DNA of 64,000 nucleotides, from assembly GCF_029537235.1 (NCBI RefSeq), contig NZ_CP120640.1:1-64000 (forward strand). The letters run 5' to 3'. The notes under the pieces are model-generated. The model was not told where the DNA came from, did not search any database, and was given only the letters and a program-made list of their open reading frames with translations. This stretch comes from Rhizobium sp. 32-5/1. GTDB lineage: Bacteria > Pseudomonadota > Alphaproteobacteria > Rhizobiales > Rhizobiaceae. Both the position numbers and the translations under genes were made by a program. Of the stretch, positions 46,012 to 55,369 are shown one piece after another. Position 1 is the stretch's first letter; each line of letters opens with the position of its first letter.

Positions 46012-46451
46012 AATATCTTCTCGACCGCATTGACGAACAGATCCTTGCCGCCTTGAAGTTGAACGCGCGCGCATCTCACGCTGAGCTGTCCGGTCAGGTC
46101 AACTTGTCGCGCAATGCTGTTCGCGTTCGAATAGAACGGCTTGAACGCGAAGGCTTTATCAAGGGCTATACAATTGTCACTGGCGAAGGCGGGAACGACA
46201 GTCCCATCACCACCGCATTGATGTTTGTCTACCGCCAGGACCGAATGAGGGGCGGCGAGGTCATTCACGCTTTGCGGAAAATTCCGGAGGTCGTCGCTTG
46301 CGATGTGATGACGGGCGATTTTGATCTGCTGGTACGGGTCGAATCCGTGGAAGCCGATCGCATACGCCAAATCTGGCAACAAATTTCAGCACTTCCCGGC
46401 GTAAGGGATACCCTCACGGCATTTGCACTCTCCTCTGTCATTCGGAAGTGA
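46008..46451 (+). CDS. Lrp/AsnC family regulator closing the canavanine operon
   Basis: The 147-aa product has an N-terminal helix-turn-helix (ASHAELSGQVNLSRNAVRVR) and a RAM domain with VVACDVMTGDFDLLVRVES. Its ATG overlaps the preceding stop (ATGA), so it is translationally coupled. An amino-acid ligand such as canavanine, homoserine or aspartate is plausible. Confidence 0.87.
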   Translation: MKYLLDRIDEQILAALKLNARASHAELSGQVNLSRNAVRVRIERLEREGFIKGYTIVTGEGGNDSPITTALMFVYRQDRMRGGEVIHALRKIPEVVACDVMTGDFDLLVRVESVEADRIRQIWQQISALPGVRDTLTAFALSSVIRK

Positions 46452-46482
46452 GCTGTCGGTCCCGAACTCATCATGTGTAGAC

Positions 46483-46502
46483 AGCACTGTAGCTCCAGTG
46501 CT
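46483..46502 (+). terminator. Weak hairpin after the canavanine operon
   Basis: Seven-base arms AGCACTG / CAGTGCT with a six-base loop, about 30 bases past the last stop. No U-run follows, so confidence is low. Confidence 0.35.
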
Positions 46503-46579
46503 CCTAGCCATCACGGAGCGATGCAGCGAATACAAGCGTGGATCGGCGGGCTGGAAGACATCTACGATTGCCCGGAGCC

Positions 46580-47478
46580 TCACGTAAAGGCAGCCCGCAA
46601 ATGGTTGAGAGCATGTACAACATCCGGTACTGCGGAGTCCGGTATCGGCCTCACTGGCCGCGGCGGCTCGAAATCTCCGATGCCAAGAAGCGCCACGAGC
46701 CTGTACATCACTCTGAAACTGCCAAACCGCTTGAACAACGACCAGAGGGGCTCGAACGCTTTTTCCAATCTCTCGACCTCCTCGGCATTGCCGGCCCGCG
46801 CCGCCGTCGCAAGCGCGAGCGCTTCAGCGGGAAGCACCCCGCGACGACGCTATACCAGGCATCGGCGCCAGCAAGCAAAGCCGACGAAGCTCCCCAGTCA
46901 CCGCTATATCCGATCGAAAACCCGGTCGGCGACTTGCCGCGCAGATCTGCAAGTTCGGTCTTGAAGTCCTCGTTCGCCGGCAACGGCATCTTGATCGCGG
47001 CGATGTTTGGAACTGTGGCGAGCCTGGCGATCAGTGCGCTGCTGAACGTAAACCTGGTCGTGCTCGGATTGTTGTAGATGCAAAGCGGAAGACCGCCACT
47101 CTCGGTGACGGCTGCGAAATGCTCAAATACCTCGTCATCCTTCAGCGGAACATACGAGACGGGCGCCAGAAGGAGGCCATCTGCCCCCGCCCCCTTCGCA
47201 TCGCGTACCAGAGCCTGCGCCTCGTCAGTGCGAAGCGCACCAACACCGACGATTACCGGAATTCGCCCACCGACGGTTTTGACAGCTGTTTCAACGGCAC
47301 GCCTGCGCTCGTCGCGCGTCAGGAAGGCATAGGCGCCCGTGCTTCCGAGAAGGCCTATGGAGTCAGCACCCGCATCAACTATGCGCTGCAAGAGCGCCGC
47401 AAGCACGGCTGGATCAACGCGCCCGGACGCGTCGGCCGGAGTAATTGGAAAAGCAGATAGGCCTTCGAAGAGAGACAT
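46580..47478 (-). CDS. Dihydrodipicolinate synthase family aldolase/lyase (one frameshift)
   Basis: Adding one base to the C-run at 46837-46840 gives a 300-aa frame (…YSVVAGVLPAEALALATA). The N-terminal GLSAFPITPAD and GSTGAYAFLTRDER are of the DapA superfamily, with Tyr in CIYNNPSTTRF and the Schiff-base Lys in AAIKMPLPANED. Replacement of the DapA GTTGES motif by GSTGAY means it is not a true DapA but a related pyruvate lyase or aldolase. It shares an operon with a LysE exporter (15 bases upstream). AAGGCAACATTC precedes the ATG. Confidence 0.78.
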
Positions 47479-47492
47479 GAATGTTGCCTTGG

Positions 47493-48134
47493 TTATGTGC
47501 GGGAAAGCAGGAGACGGATGCCGGCTGCGCCGAAGAAGATCGCAAGCGTCCCCTCGATCCAGCGGCGAGCCCGGCTGTAGAAGCGCACCATAGGCGCTGT
47601 TGAAAAGACAATAGCATAACCACAAAAGATCGTTACGCTCAGGACAGCACATCCAAAGAGGATTGCTGCCACGGTGTAGGAGGACGCACCCGGGCCAAGG
47701 CCAAGCGCCACCAGGGCGATCCAGGCGAGAATTGATTTCGGGTTGGTCAGATGCATCAGCAAGCCGCGTCGGTAGAGTGACGAAGTCGTCTCGGGGGTGT
47801 TCGTTCCTGCTGTCTCGACCGGTTTTTCGCCAGCGGTGAGAGCGGCTTTGGCTGCCCTGAACGCCAGGTATAGAAGATAAAGCCCGCCGAAGATTTTCAG
47901 GATCGTCAGGGCTTCGGCATACCGGGTCAGGATCGCAGATATTCCCGTGGCGGCCATAGCGCCCCAGAAGATCGAGCCGCTGACCACACCGGCAGCAAGC
48001 ACGAGCGCGGCGCGCCGGCCTTGGTCCATCGCCACGCCCATGATGCGCATGTTACTTGGACCGGGGCTGCCGGCCGCGATCACGTAGGCCGTGTAAACGA
48101 GAAGAAGGTGCTGTAACTCCGAGCCCACGCGCAT
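47493..48134 (-). CDS. LysE-family amino-acid exporter
   Basis: The 213-aa product has six membrane segments and the LysE/RhtB signature SPGPSNMRIMGVAMDQGRR near residues 23-42. It exports amino acids from the cytoplasm; lysine, arginine or canavanine are possible given the location and the ArgP/LysG-type regulator encoded divergently at 48302. A start at 48134 gives MRVGSELQHLLLVY. Confidence 0.88.
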   Translation of the reverse strand: MRVGSELQHLLLVYTAYVIAAGSPGPSNMRIMGVAMDQGRRAALVLAAGVVSGSIFWGAMAATGISAILTRYAEALTILKIFGGLYLLYLAFRAAKAALTAGEKPVETAGTNTPETTSSLYRRGLLMHLTNPKSILAWIALVALGLGPGASSYTVAAILFGCAVLSVTIFCGYAIVFSTAPMVRFYSRARRWIEGTLAIFFGAAGIRLLLSRT

Positions 48135-48301
48135 ACCCTTTGTTCATGCCGGATCCGACTGAGCGCGACCCCACTCGGGCGGTTGTTCTGATTTCATGCG
48201 GCAGTTCGAAGGCTGCACACTCGCGATCGTCGATCAGCCACTACCAGAAAGCATTGAGTTAGGCTAATTAAAGTAGCTTACCTCGATTAAGGCGGACTTA
48301 C

Positions 48302-49201
48302 ATGCTCGACTACTCCGCATTGCGGGCCTTGGCCGCCGTTGTGCAGACTGGAAGCTTCGAAAAAGCGGCAGGGACGCTCAATGTCACACCATCAGCAGTT
48401 TCGCAGCGCGTCAAAAACCTCGAGGAGCGAATGGGGATCGCGCTGATCGTCAGGGGAAATCCGTGCGTTGCCACAGAGCAGGGGCAGCGGGTGTGTCGGC
48501 ACGTCGAAAATGTTGGGCTGCTTGAACGAGACCTGTACGAGCACATACCGTCGCTCGCGCCGTCCACCCAATTGATTGAACGCGTGACAATCCACCTTGC
48601 AACAAATGCTGATAGTCTCGGAACCTGGTTTCTCGAGGCACTTTCCGCATTTGCCAAATCTTCAAGTTGTCTTCTGGACGTTGTTATTGATGACGAGGGC
48701 CACACGGCTGATTGGCTAGAGCGCGGGCGGGTGATTGCAGCTGTGACAGACAGCGAAAGGGTGGTCGCCGGATGCCGGCGCACCGCCCTCGGTTCGTTGC
48801 GTTACCGGGCCACTGCAAGCCCGGAATTTGTTGAGCGCTATTTTTCCGGAGGCATCAGCGGCGAAGCGCTGCGCACCGCACCGGCCATGACTTTCAACCA
48901 GAAAGACAAGCTTCAAGCCCGATGGATCGCCCAGACGCTTGGCGAAGAAGTCATCTGTCCGACGCACTTTCTTCCATCGACGCATGCTTTCGTTGACGCT
49001 AGCGTCGGAGGCATTGGCTGGGGCATGAACCCCGAGTATCTCGCTCGCCCACATCTACAGAAAGGAACGCTGGTGGAGTTGATCCCCGACAACCCGCTTG
49101 ACATTCCGCTCTTTTGGCAGATCAACAGACTTGCTGCAGACCGGTTCGCGACCCTCACCGACATTGTGATTGCAGTCGCCAATCAGCGCCTCGATGATTG
49201 A
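48302..49201 (+). CDS. LysR-type regulator of the ArgP/LysG group
   Basis: The 299-aa product begins MLDYSALRALAAVVQTGSFE with the helix-turn-helix at AAGTLNVTPSAVSQRVKNLE. The whole matches ArgP (IciA)/LysG, which senses lysine or arginine and turns on the neighbouring LysE-type exporter. The 168-base gap to the divergent LysE gene contains AT-rich TTA-N-TAA elements (near 48262-48296) suitable for LysR binding. In E. coli the ArgP-ArgO pair protects against canavanine, which fits the location. Confidence 0.88.
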   Translation: MLDYSALRALAAVVQTGSFEKAAGTLNVTPSAVSQRVKNLEERMGIALIVRGNPCVATEQGQRVCRHVENVGLLERDLYEHIPSLAPSTQLIERVTIHLATNADSLGTWFLEALSAFAKSSSCLLDVVIDDEGHTADWLERGRVIAAVTDSERVVAGCRRTALGSLRYRATASPEFVERYFSGGISGEALRTAPAMTFNQKDKLQARWIAQTLGEEVICPTHFLPSTHAFVDASVGGIGWGMNPEYLARPHLQKGTLVELIPDNPLDIPLFWQINRLAADRFATLTDIVIAVANQRLDD

Positions 49202-49428
49202 AGCCGACTCCTCAATCTCGTTCCGCGAATTTTATGAGCCAAAGGTCGTAGCCTTGGCTTCGATTGGTCACGACGACGATCGGCGGCAATCGCCGCGTCG
49301 GCTTCCTCCGGCACGAACAAACGGGTGGCCATTTGCACGCCCGCCGAGCCGCATTGAGGCATCGAAGCTTGGGGCACCTTCGTTAGGTCTAGATCGAACT
49401 GAGGACGTGCACTGTATTGTGATGGCAA

Positions 49429-49758
49429 CTATTTCAGAGAGATGTACGTCGCCGGGTCGAGAACGGACAACCGTACGGCAACTGGCCTATTGACGGCATC
49501 TGCGATCGATTTCTGGATTTTCTCTGCAAGGTCGGAAAGCACCGGACGGGTGCGGTCCGGTTTGGGCAAGATGGCGACCTCAACGTTCACCGGTTGGTCA
49601 GCCATGCCGTAGGCAGGTAAAATGGCAAGCTGGCAGGCCGCACTTTCGACCTTCAGCGCACGGCAGATGATTTCTCTCAGTGGCACCAAGGCCTCGCGAA
49701 CGCCGAGTTGCGCATCTTCGGGAAGTCCCTGATCCACATAGATCTTGATGTTTGGCAT
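49429..49758 (-). CDS. Tautomerase-superfamily protein
   Basis: The 109-aa product starts MPNIKIYVDQGLPEDAQ; after removal of Met the N-terminal Pro1 would be the catalytic base of a 4-oxalocrotonate-tautomerase-type enzyme. It is longer than classical 4-OT (62 aa) and closer to the MSAD/cis-CaaD size class. It follows the hydroxyquinol dioxygenase gene by nine bases, so it may tautomerise a ring-cleavage product (maleylacetate enol form). Confidence 0.72.
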   Translation of the reverse strand: MPNIKIYVDQGLPEDAQLGVREALVPLREIICRALKVESAACQLAILPAYGMADQPVNVEVAILPKPDRTRPVLSDLAEKIQKSIADAVNRPVAVRLSVLDPATYISLK

Positions 49759-49767
49759 GATTGATGC

Positions 49768-50607
49768 TCACGCTGGATTCAGGACAAAATCGAACGGGGA
49801 TCGCCATTGCGTACTTCCGTCCGAAACCCGATGATAAGGCGCCATCAACGTTGCCTTGACGCCGAACACAGCGTCGGAACCGAGGTAATCGTCGTCACCG
49901 ACGAATGTGTGCGTGACAAGTTTTTGATACCCCGCGGCGGTAACGATATAGTGCATATGGGCAGGGCGATAAGGATGCCTGCCAAGCTGCTCAAGCATTT
50001 TTCCGACCGGTCCATCATCGGGAATGGGATATGAAACAGGTTTGATGCCGATGAAGCGATAGTGACCATCGGGTCCGGTTACGAAAACTCCCCGGTTGTT
50101 CCATCGAGGTTGAATGAGAGGCTGCTGAACATCATAAAAGCCATCAGCATTGTCGGACCATACGTCGATGCAGGCGCCTTCAATGGGATTTCCGTCAAGG
50201 TCGATCACCAGACCCTCGAACAGGCAGCTTTCACCCTTGCCGTCGAGAGTAATACAATCCCCCATCTCCCGACGCGGCGCTCCATGCACGTGAAAAGGCC
50301 CGAGTACCGTGTTTTCCGTAGCGCCTGGTTGCCTGCGATTGTTTATGGCGTCGACAAGCATGGATACGCCTAAGGTGTCAGACAGAAGGATGAATTCCTG
50401 CCGCTGCTCGGAGCAAATTTGCCCGGTTTCCGTCAAAAAATTGATCGCGATCTCCCATTCTTCCTGCGTTAGCCGAGCCTCTTTGATGAAAGCGTGGAGA
50501 TGCTTCACAAGACAGCTCATGACACTTCTCAAACGAGGATCGATATTGGGTTCCATTCGCCCGTTTACCGCATCGACCGAGGCGTCTTCCGAGAAGTAAC
50601 CAGACAT
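49768..50607 (-). CDS. Hydroxyquinol 1,2-dioxygenase (intradiol)
   Basis: The 279-aa product has an N-terminal helical dimerisation domain and the intradiol dioxygenase barrel. Iron(III) ligands are Tyr158 (NADGFYDVQ), Tyr193 (PVSYPIPDDGP), His217 and His219 (YRPAHMHY). The N-terminal length and PVSYPIPDDGPVGKML sequence match hydroxyquinol rather than catechol enzymes. It opens hydroxyquinol to maleylacetate, substrate of the reductase encoded upstream at 50696. Catechol 1,2-dioxygenase is the alternative. Confidence 0.87.
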   Translation of the reverse strand: MSGYFSEDASVDAVNGRMEPNIDPRLRSVMSCLVKHLHAFIKEARLTQEEWEIAINFLTETGQICSEQRQEFILLSDTLGVSMLVDAINNRRQPGATENTVLGPFHVHGAPRREMGDCITLDGKGESCLFEGLVIDLDGNPIEGACIDVWSDNADGFYDVQQPLIQPRWNNRGVFVTGPDGHYRFIGIKPVSYPIPDDGPVGKMLEQLGRHPYRPAHMHYIVTAAGYQKLVTHTFVGDDDYLGSDAVFGVKATLMAPYHRVSDGSTQWRSPFDFVLNPA

Positions 50608-50695
50608 TGCTGCTCCTTAGGGTGCTGAATGAGAGTATCGAGTCGAAGTGCGAGAAGCGGGTCCTATTGGGACCAACTGGGTGCCGTTGCCTGCC

Positions 50696-51757
50696 TCATG
50701 AGGGCCTTACGCCTTCCCATGCATCCTGGAGCAAAGCCCGTACTCCACCGGCCTCCAGAGGACGCGGGGTCCAGTAGGGGTTGCTGACAGCCAGCGCCGT
50801 CGCCCTATCAAGATCGTCACCGGTCACACCTAGATCACGAAGTCTCATCGGTGCGCCTAAGCTAAGCCCAAAATCATGCAGACCCGTACCGGCGCGCGGC
50901 GAGCTGAACAGACGCGCAACAGGCGCGAGCAGTTCCGGAACAGCCTGTTCGGTATAGGAAACCGTATGCGGCAGAAGAATCGCGTGCGTTTCCGCATGGG
51001 GCAGATCGAGGGTTCCTCCAAGCGTGTGACAGAGCTTGTGGTGTAACGACATGCCAACGGCACCAAGAACAACACCGCAGAGCCAGGACCCGTAAAGTGC
51101 GTCTGCGCGCGCCTGCGCGTCCCGGGGCAATTTGACAATGGCAGGAAGCGCTTTGCGCAAGGCGGCGAGCCCCTCCATCGCCAGAAGGGAGGCAATGGGA
51201 TTGCGGTCTTGGGCATAAAGTCCCTCAATGGCGTGAGCCATTGCGTTGAGGCCACTTGTAACGCTCATCGTAACGGGGAGATCGAAGGTCAACTCGGGGT
51301 CATAAATGACCGTCTTCGGAAGAACTGATGATGTGCGGATCGTGGTCTTGATCCCGTTTTCCGTCTGCCCAAGGATTGGCGTCACCTCGGAACCAGCATA
51401 GGTCGTGGCGACGACAAGCTGGGGCGCATTGTTCCGAAAGGCGATAGCCTTTCCCAACCCGATTGTCGATCCTCCACCCAGTGACACAACACAGTCCGCT
51501 CCGGTTTCGTTGAAAACGGAGAGCGCATCGGCGGTGACCTTGACCGGCGTGTGCATGACTGCGCGGCTGAACACCCCCACTGCAAGTTCGCCCAGCGCGC
51601 TCGCCAGCGCTTGCGCATCATTTTCCTGATGAGGAGTCGACAAGACAAGCGCCCTGCCACGCCCAAGGCGGCCCAATTCCTCGGAGACTTTTGACAGGGA
51701 CCCAACGCCGAACACGATGCGGGGTACAGTGCTATCAAACGTGAACAGGTCAATCAT
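50696..51757 (-). CDS. Maleylacetate reductase
   Basis: The 353-aa product is an iron-containing alcohol dehydrogenase family member of the maleylacetate reductase branch, with VSLGGGSTIGLGKAIA (NAD-binding) and the His cluster MSLHHKLCHTLGGTLDLPHAETHA. It reduces maleylacetate to 3-oxoadipate with NAD(P)H. CAAGGAGATCCC precedes the ATG at 51757. It forms an operon with the dioxygenase and tautomerase genes. The family tends to have lost strict metal dependence. Confidence 0.88.
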   Translation of the reverse strand: MIDLFTFDSTVPRIVFGVGSLSKVSEELGRLGRGRALVLSTPHQENDAQALASALGELAVGVFSRAVMHTPVKVTADALSVFNETGADCVVSLGGGSTIGLGKAIAFRNNAPQLVVATTYAGSEVTPILGQTENGIKTTIRTSSVLPKTVIYDPELTFDLPVTMSVTSGLNAMAHAIEGLYAQDRNPIASLLAMEGLAALRKALPAIVKLPRDAQARADALYGSWLCGVVLGAVGMSLHHKLCHTLGGTLDLPHAETHAILLPHTVSYTEQAVPELLAPVARLFSSPRAGTGLHDFGLSLGAPMRLRDLGVTGDDLDRATALAVSNPYWTPRPLEAGGVRALLQDAWEGVRPS

Positions 51758-51964
51758 TGGGATCTCCTTGAGATCGATTGCGTCTAACAGTGGTTGCGCC
51801 ACCACGCTTGGTCCGGGTCCTTCCAGACTTCGCATCACGGTTCTGCTTGGCCGCCGATGATCGGGATGCAAAATCAGAATGCCGGCGCAGCGGATCCGCC
51901 TCCTTAGTCGTCATGTCAGATGCTTCGATCGCACTTCGACCAGCATTGATAATCAGGCGCGGTA

Positions 51965-52846
51965 TCAACCCATGCGTTCCGAAGCGTAAGACCCGGGACT
52001 TGGCTGGAAAACGACGGTGCGATTGCCGTTGATGAAAGAGCGGTGGTGAATGTGGGCGTGGACCGCGCGTGCCAGCACCTGGCTTTCGACATCGCGGCCG
52101 AGCGAGATATAGTCTTCCGGCGACTGCGCATGGGTGACGCGTACGGTGTCCTGGTCGATGATGGGTCCCTCGTCAAGGTCGGCGGTAACGTAATGAGCTG
52201 TGGCACCGATCAACTTCACGCCCCGCTGATAGGCTTGTTTGTAGGGGTTTGCGCCCTTGAAGCTTGGCAAAAACGAATGGTGAATATTGATAATACGGCC
52301 GGACATGGTGCTGCACATCTCGTCCGAGAGGATCTGCATGTAGCGGGCGAGCACGACAAGCTCCGTTCCGGTACTGTCGACCAGGTCCATGATACGCGCC
52401 TCAGCCGCCGGCTTATTAGCCTTCGTAACCGGTATGTAGTGAAACGGAATATCGTGATTGACGACCAGCTTCTGGTAATCAAAGTGATTGGAAATGACGC
52501 CGACGATGTCGATCGGCAGCGCGCCGATCTTCCAGCGGTATAAGAGATCGTTGAGGCAGTGACCGAAGCGCGAGACCATGAGCAGAACCTTCATTCGCTC
52601 CTGCGCATCGTGAAGTTTCCACTCCATCCCGAACCTTGCCGCGACTGGTTTAAACCCCTCCATCAGTGCATCCCGCGACGCACCTTCGGAAAAGAGACTG
52701 ACACGCGTGAAGAACTTCCCGGTGCCCAGGTCGTCGAACTGCGAGCTATCGACGATGTTGCACCCCTGCTCGAACAGAAATCCGGAGACCGCTGCCACGA
52801 TGCCGCGGGTTGTGTCGCATGAAACCGTCAGGACATAGTTCTTCAT
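51965..52846 (-). CDS. purU: Formyltetrahydrofolate deformylase
   Basis: The 293-aa product has an N-terminal ACT domain (residues about 1-80, VLTVSCDTTRGIVAAVSGFL) and a formyltransferase-fold domain with NIHHSFLPSFKGANPY, the conserved His-containing loop. It hydrolyses 10-formyl-THF to formate and THF, refilling free THF. In this island it would return THF to the O-demethylase encoded at 58729. Other methyl-transfer catabolic clusters also carry purU. Confidence 0.92.
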   Translation of the reverse strand: MKNYVLTVSCDTTRGIVAAVSGFLFEQGCNIVDSSQFDDLGTGKFFTRVSLFSEGASRDALMEGFKPVAARFGMEWKLHDAQERMKVLLMVSRFGHCLNDLLYRWKIGALPIDIVGVISNHFDYQKLVVNHDIPFHYIPVTKANKPAAEARIMDLVDSTGTELVVLARYMQILSDEMCSTMSGRIINIHHSFLPSFKGANPYKQAYQRGVKLIGATAHYVTADLDEGPIIDQDTVRVTHAQSPEDYISLGRDVESQVLARAVHAHIHHRSFINGNRTVVFQPSPGSYASERMG

Positions 52847-52938
52847 TCTTCACCGCGTTCGTTCTAGTCTAGAGCCAGTTGGCCCAAGGGGTGCCCTGTC
52901 AGCAGCAATGCTAAGCCGTGCCGATGCGCCGGCGCCGC

Positions 52939-53642
52939 TTAGGTAGCGGAAAGCCCGATGTGCCGATCGAGTTCGGCACGATCGCTAGCGAGTTTCACCG
53001 CTGCTTCCTCAAAAACGATCTTTCCCTGATCCAGAGCGACGACCCGATCAGCAAAGCGCAGAGCGAGGCCAATTTGTTGTTCCACCAGAACGACCGTATG
53101 GCCTCGGTCAGCAAGATCGCCAAAAACACCGACGAGCATGTCGCAAATCACCGGCGCCAGTCCCTCCAGCGGTTCGTCCAGCAAGATGATCTGAGGTCTT
53201 CCAAGCAGCGCACGGGCGATCGACAACATCTGTTGTTCACCTCCGGAAAGCTGGCGGCCGCCATTGAACCGGCGTTCCTTCAATCTCGGAAAAAGATCAT
53301 AGGCTTCGTTCAGATTTGATCCATTCCGCATGCCCGCGATCAGGTTCTCTTCGACAGAGAGCGAGGGAAGATATCGCGCGTCTGCGGGACGATACCAATC
53401 CCTAGCCGCGCGCGCTCGTGGGCTTGTACGCCATCGACAGGAATTCCCCTCAATCTGATGCTTCCGGCGTGCTGGCGGGTTTGCCCCATGATGGTGGCCA
53501 GCAGAGTTGTTTTGCCCACTCCGTTCCGTCCGACGATTGCCAGGCGCTCGCCCTTCGCAACCTTGAGCGACACATTGCGAAGAATATGCGTTTCACCATA
53601 GCCAGCAATCACGCCGTCCAGTTCCAGCAGCGCATCAGCCAT
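52939..53642 (-). CDS. livF: Branched-chain-type ABC transporter ATPase, LivF (one frameshift)
   Basis: Adding one base to the G-run at 53365-53367 restores the frame (…RDIFPSLSVEENLIAGMR). Walker A GRNGVGKTT, signature LSGGEQQML and Walker B IILLDEPLEGLAP are present. About 234 aa after repair. The start overlaps the end of livG. HAAT-class transporters also import aromatic acids, so this one probably feeds the aromatic island. Confidence 0.85.
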
Positions 53643-54384
53643 GATCGGCCCCCAGATAGAGTTCCCGGACCTCGCGATTGGAGATCACTTCCTGTGGAGT
53701 GCCGTCCAAAAGGATCGCGCCGTTGACCAGGACGATGATCCTATTGGCAACCTCAAAAACCAGTTGCATGTCATGCTCGATGATGAGAACCGACAAATCT
53801 GCCGGAAGTCTCTTTATTGCCTGGACGATCAGGTGGCTTTCCGTGGAAGGTACCCCGGCCGCTGGCTCATCAAGGATCAAGACCTTAGGCTTCAAAGCCA
53901 ATGTCAGCGCCAGTTCGACGAGCCTTTGCTGGCCATAAGCAAGTCCACGTACGGGCTTGTCCGCCAGAGGCGTCAGCGCAAGATCCTCCAGTAACTGAAA
54001 GATTTCGCATTCTAACTCAGGTATCCCATCAGAGCGGCAAAAAACCTTGTTCGTGCGGCGCTCCCTTTCCAGTATCGGCAGGCGAATATTCTCGCGAACG
54101 GTGAGATCACGGAAGAGGTTGGTAATCTGGAAGGTTTTCGCGATTCCAGCTCGAACCCGCTCGGACTCAGACATTTTACCAACGCTTTTGCCGTTGAGCA
54201 GAATGGTTCCCGAGGAGGGTTTGAGAACGCCCGTCAACAAGTTCGCAAATGTCGTCTTTCCCGCACCGTTCGGTCCGATCAAGGCGGTCCTCGCACCATT
54301 TGGGAGGGAAAGCGTCAGGTTTCGTGCGACTTGTAAGCCGCCGAAATTTTTCGAAAGTCCATGGACTGCGAGACCGGAGGTCAT
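53635..54384 (-). CDS. livG: Branched-chain-type ABC transporter ATPase, LivG
   Basis: The 249-aa product has Walker A GPNGAGKTT, the divergent signature LAYGQQRLVELA and Walker B VLILDEPAAGVPS. Its start overlaps the end of livM by four bases, and its end overlaps livF. It is the second ATPase of the same heterodimeric transporter. Confidence 0.9.
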   Translation of the reverse strand: MTSGLAVHGLSKNFGGLQVARNLTLSLPNGARTALIGPNGAGKTTFANLLTGVLKPSSGTILLNGKSVGKMSESERVRAGIAKTFQITNLFRDLTVRENIRLPILERERRTNKVFCRSDGIPELECEIFQLLEDLALTPLADKPVRGLAYGQQRLVELALTLALKPKVLILDEPAAGVPSTESHLIVQAIKRLPADLSVLIIEHDMQLVFEVANRIIVLVNGAILLDGTPQEVISNREVRELYLGADHG

Positions 54385-55369
54385 GGTTTCCTCCTCAACA
54401 GCGCGACCAGGCGATCCGGGAGCGAGATCAATCCTTTGGGGAGAGCAAACACGATGATGAGAAGCATGAACCCGATCACGAACAGCCAGTTGAAAGGATC
54501 GATGCCTGCTGCAATGTGATGGACGACCATGAACACGAGGGTGCCGACGAGCGCGCCATAGAGGCGCCCGGCTCCGCCGACGATCAACATCACCATGACA
54601 TCAGCGGAAGAGAGAAGTTAAAGACTTCGATCCCCACCAGGCCTGTAACCTGCGCGGCCAGCGCGCCAGCGATACCGGCAATCGCTCCAGCTATTACGTA
54701 AACCGTCACTTTGCGGCGGTAGACGGGCGTTCCAATCGCTCGCATCCGGCTCGCACTTCCTTCGATGCCGCGAAGTGCCAGCCCAAACGGAGAGGAAGCG
54801 AGAATGCAGCAAAAAATCAAGACCGCTATCAAAATGCAGACGGAATAGACGAACGCGACCTGGCCAACGAAGTCGAATTCAAACATGCCGAGAAGGGGTG
54901 AGACAGTAATCCCAGCGAGGCCGTCGGCCCCGCCGGTCAGCCACCGCGCTTGCGAAGCTGTCTCCTGAAGGACCATGGTAACCGCAATCGAAATCATCAA
55001 GAGGGCTACGCCCTGCGCTCGCAAAAGCACGCAACCGGAGATCCAGGCAATCAACGCCCCGGCAACTGCACCGGCCAAAAGTCCAATCAGCGGGTCTGAA
55101 GCGAGGTGCAACGACACGAGCCCGGCCGCATAAGCGCCACACCCGTACATCGCCGCATGACCAAGCGTTGCGATCCCCGCATATCCGAGGATCAGGTCAA
55201 AGGAGAGCACAAAGATCATCATGATGACGATGCGCGTCAGAAAGGCCAGATCGTAAGGAAACAGGATAAACGCGATGGCGGCTGCAACCGAAACGATCAA
55301 CGCTGGTAGGACCAGCGCCAGCCGGCCCATTTTTCTTCTGATGGAAACTTGATCAGTGGCATTCGTCAT
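54381..55369 (-). CDS. livM: Branched-chain-type ABC permease, LivM (one frameshift)
   Basis: The frame breaks near 54606-54610; one added base gives FNFSLSADVMVMLIVGGAG, the normal LivM sequence. Around 330 aa after repair with eight or more membrane segments, including IVIMMIFVLSFDLILGYAG and the conserved GHAAMYGCGAYAAGL. The ATG at 55369 overlaps the livH stop. Confidence 0.85.
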
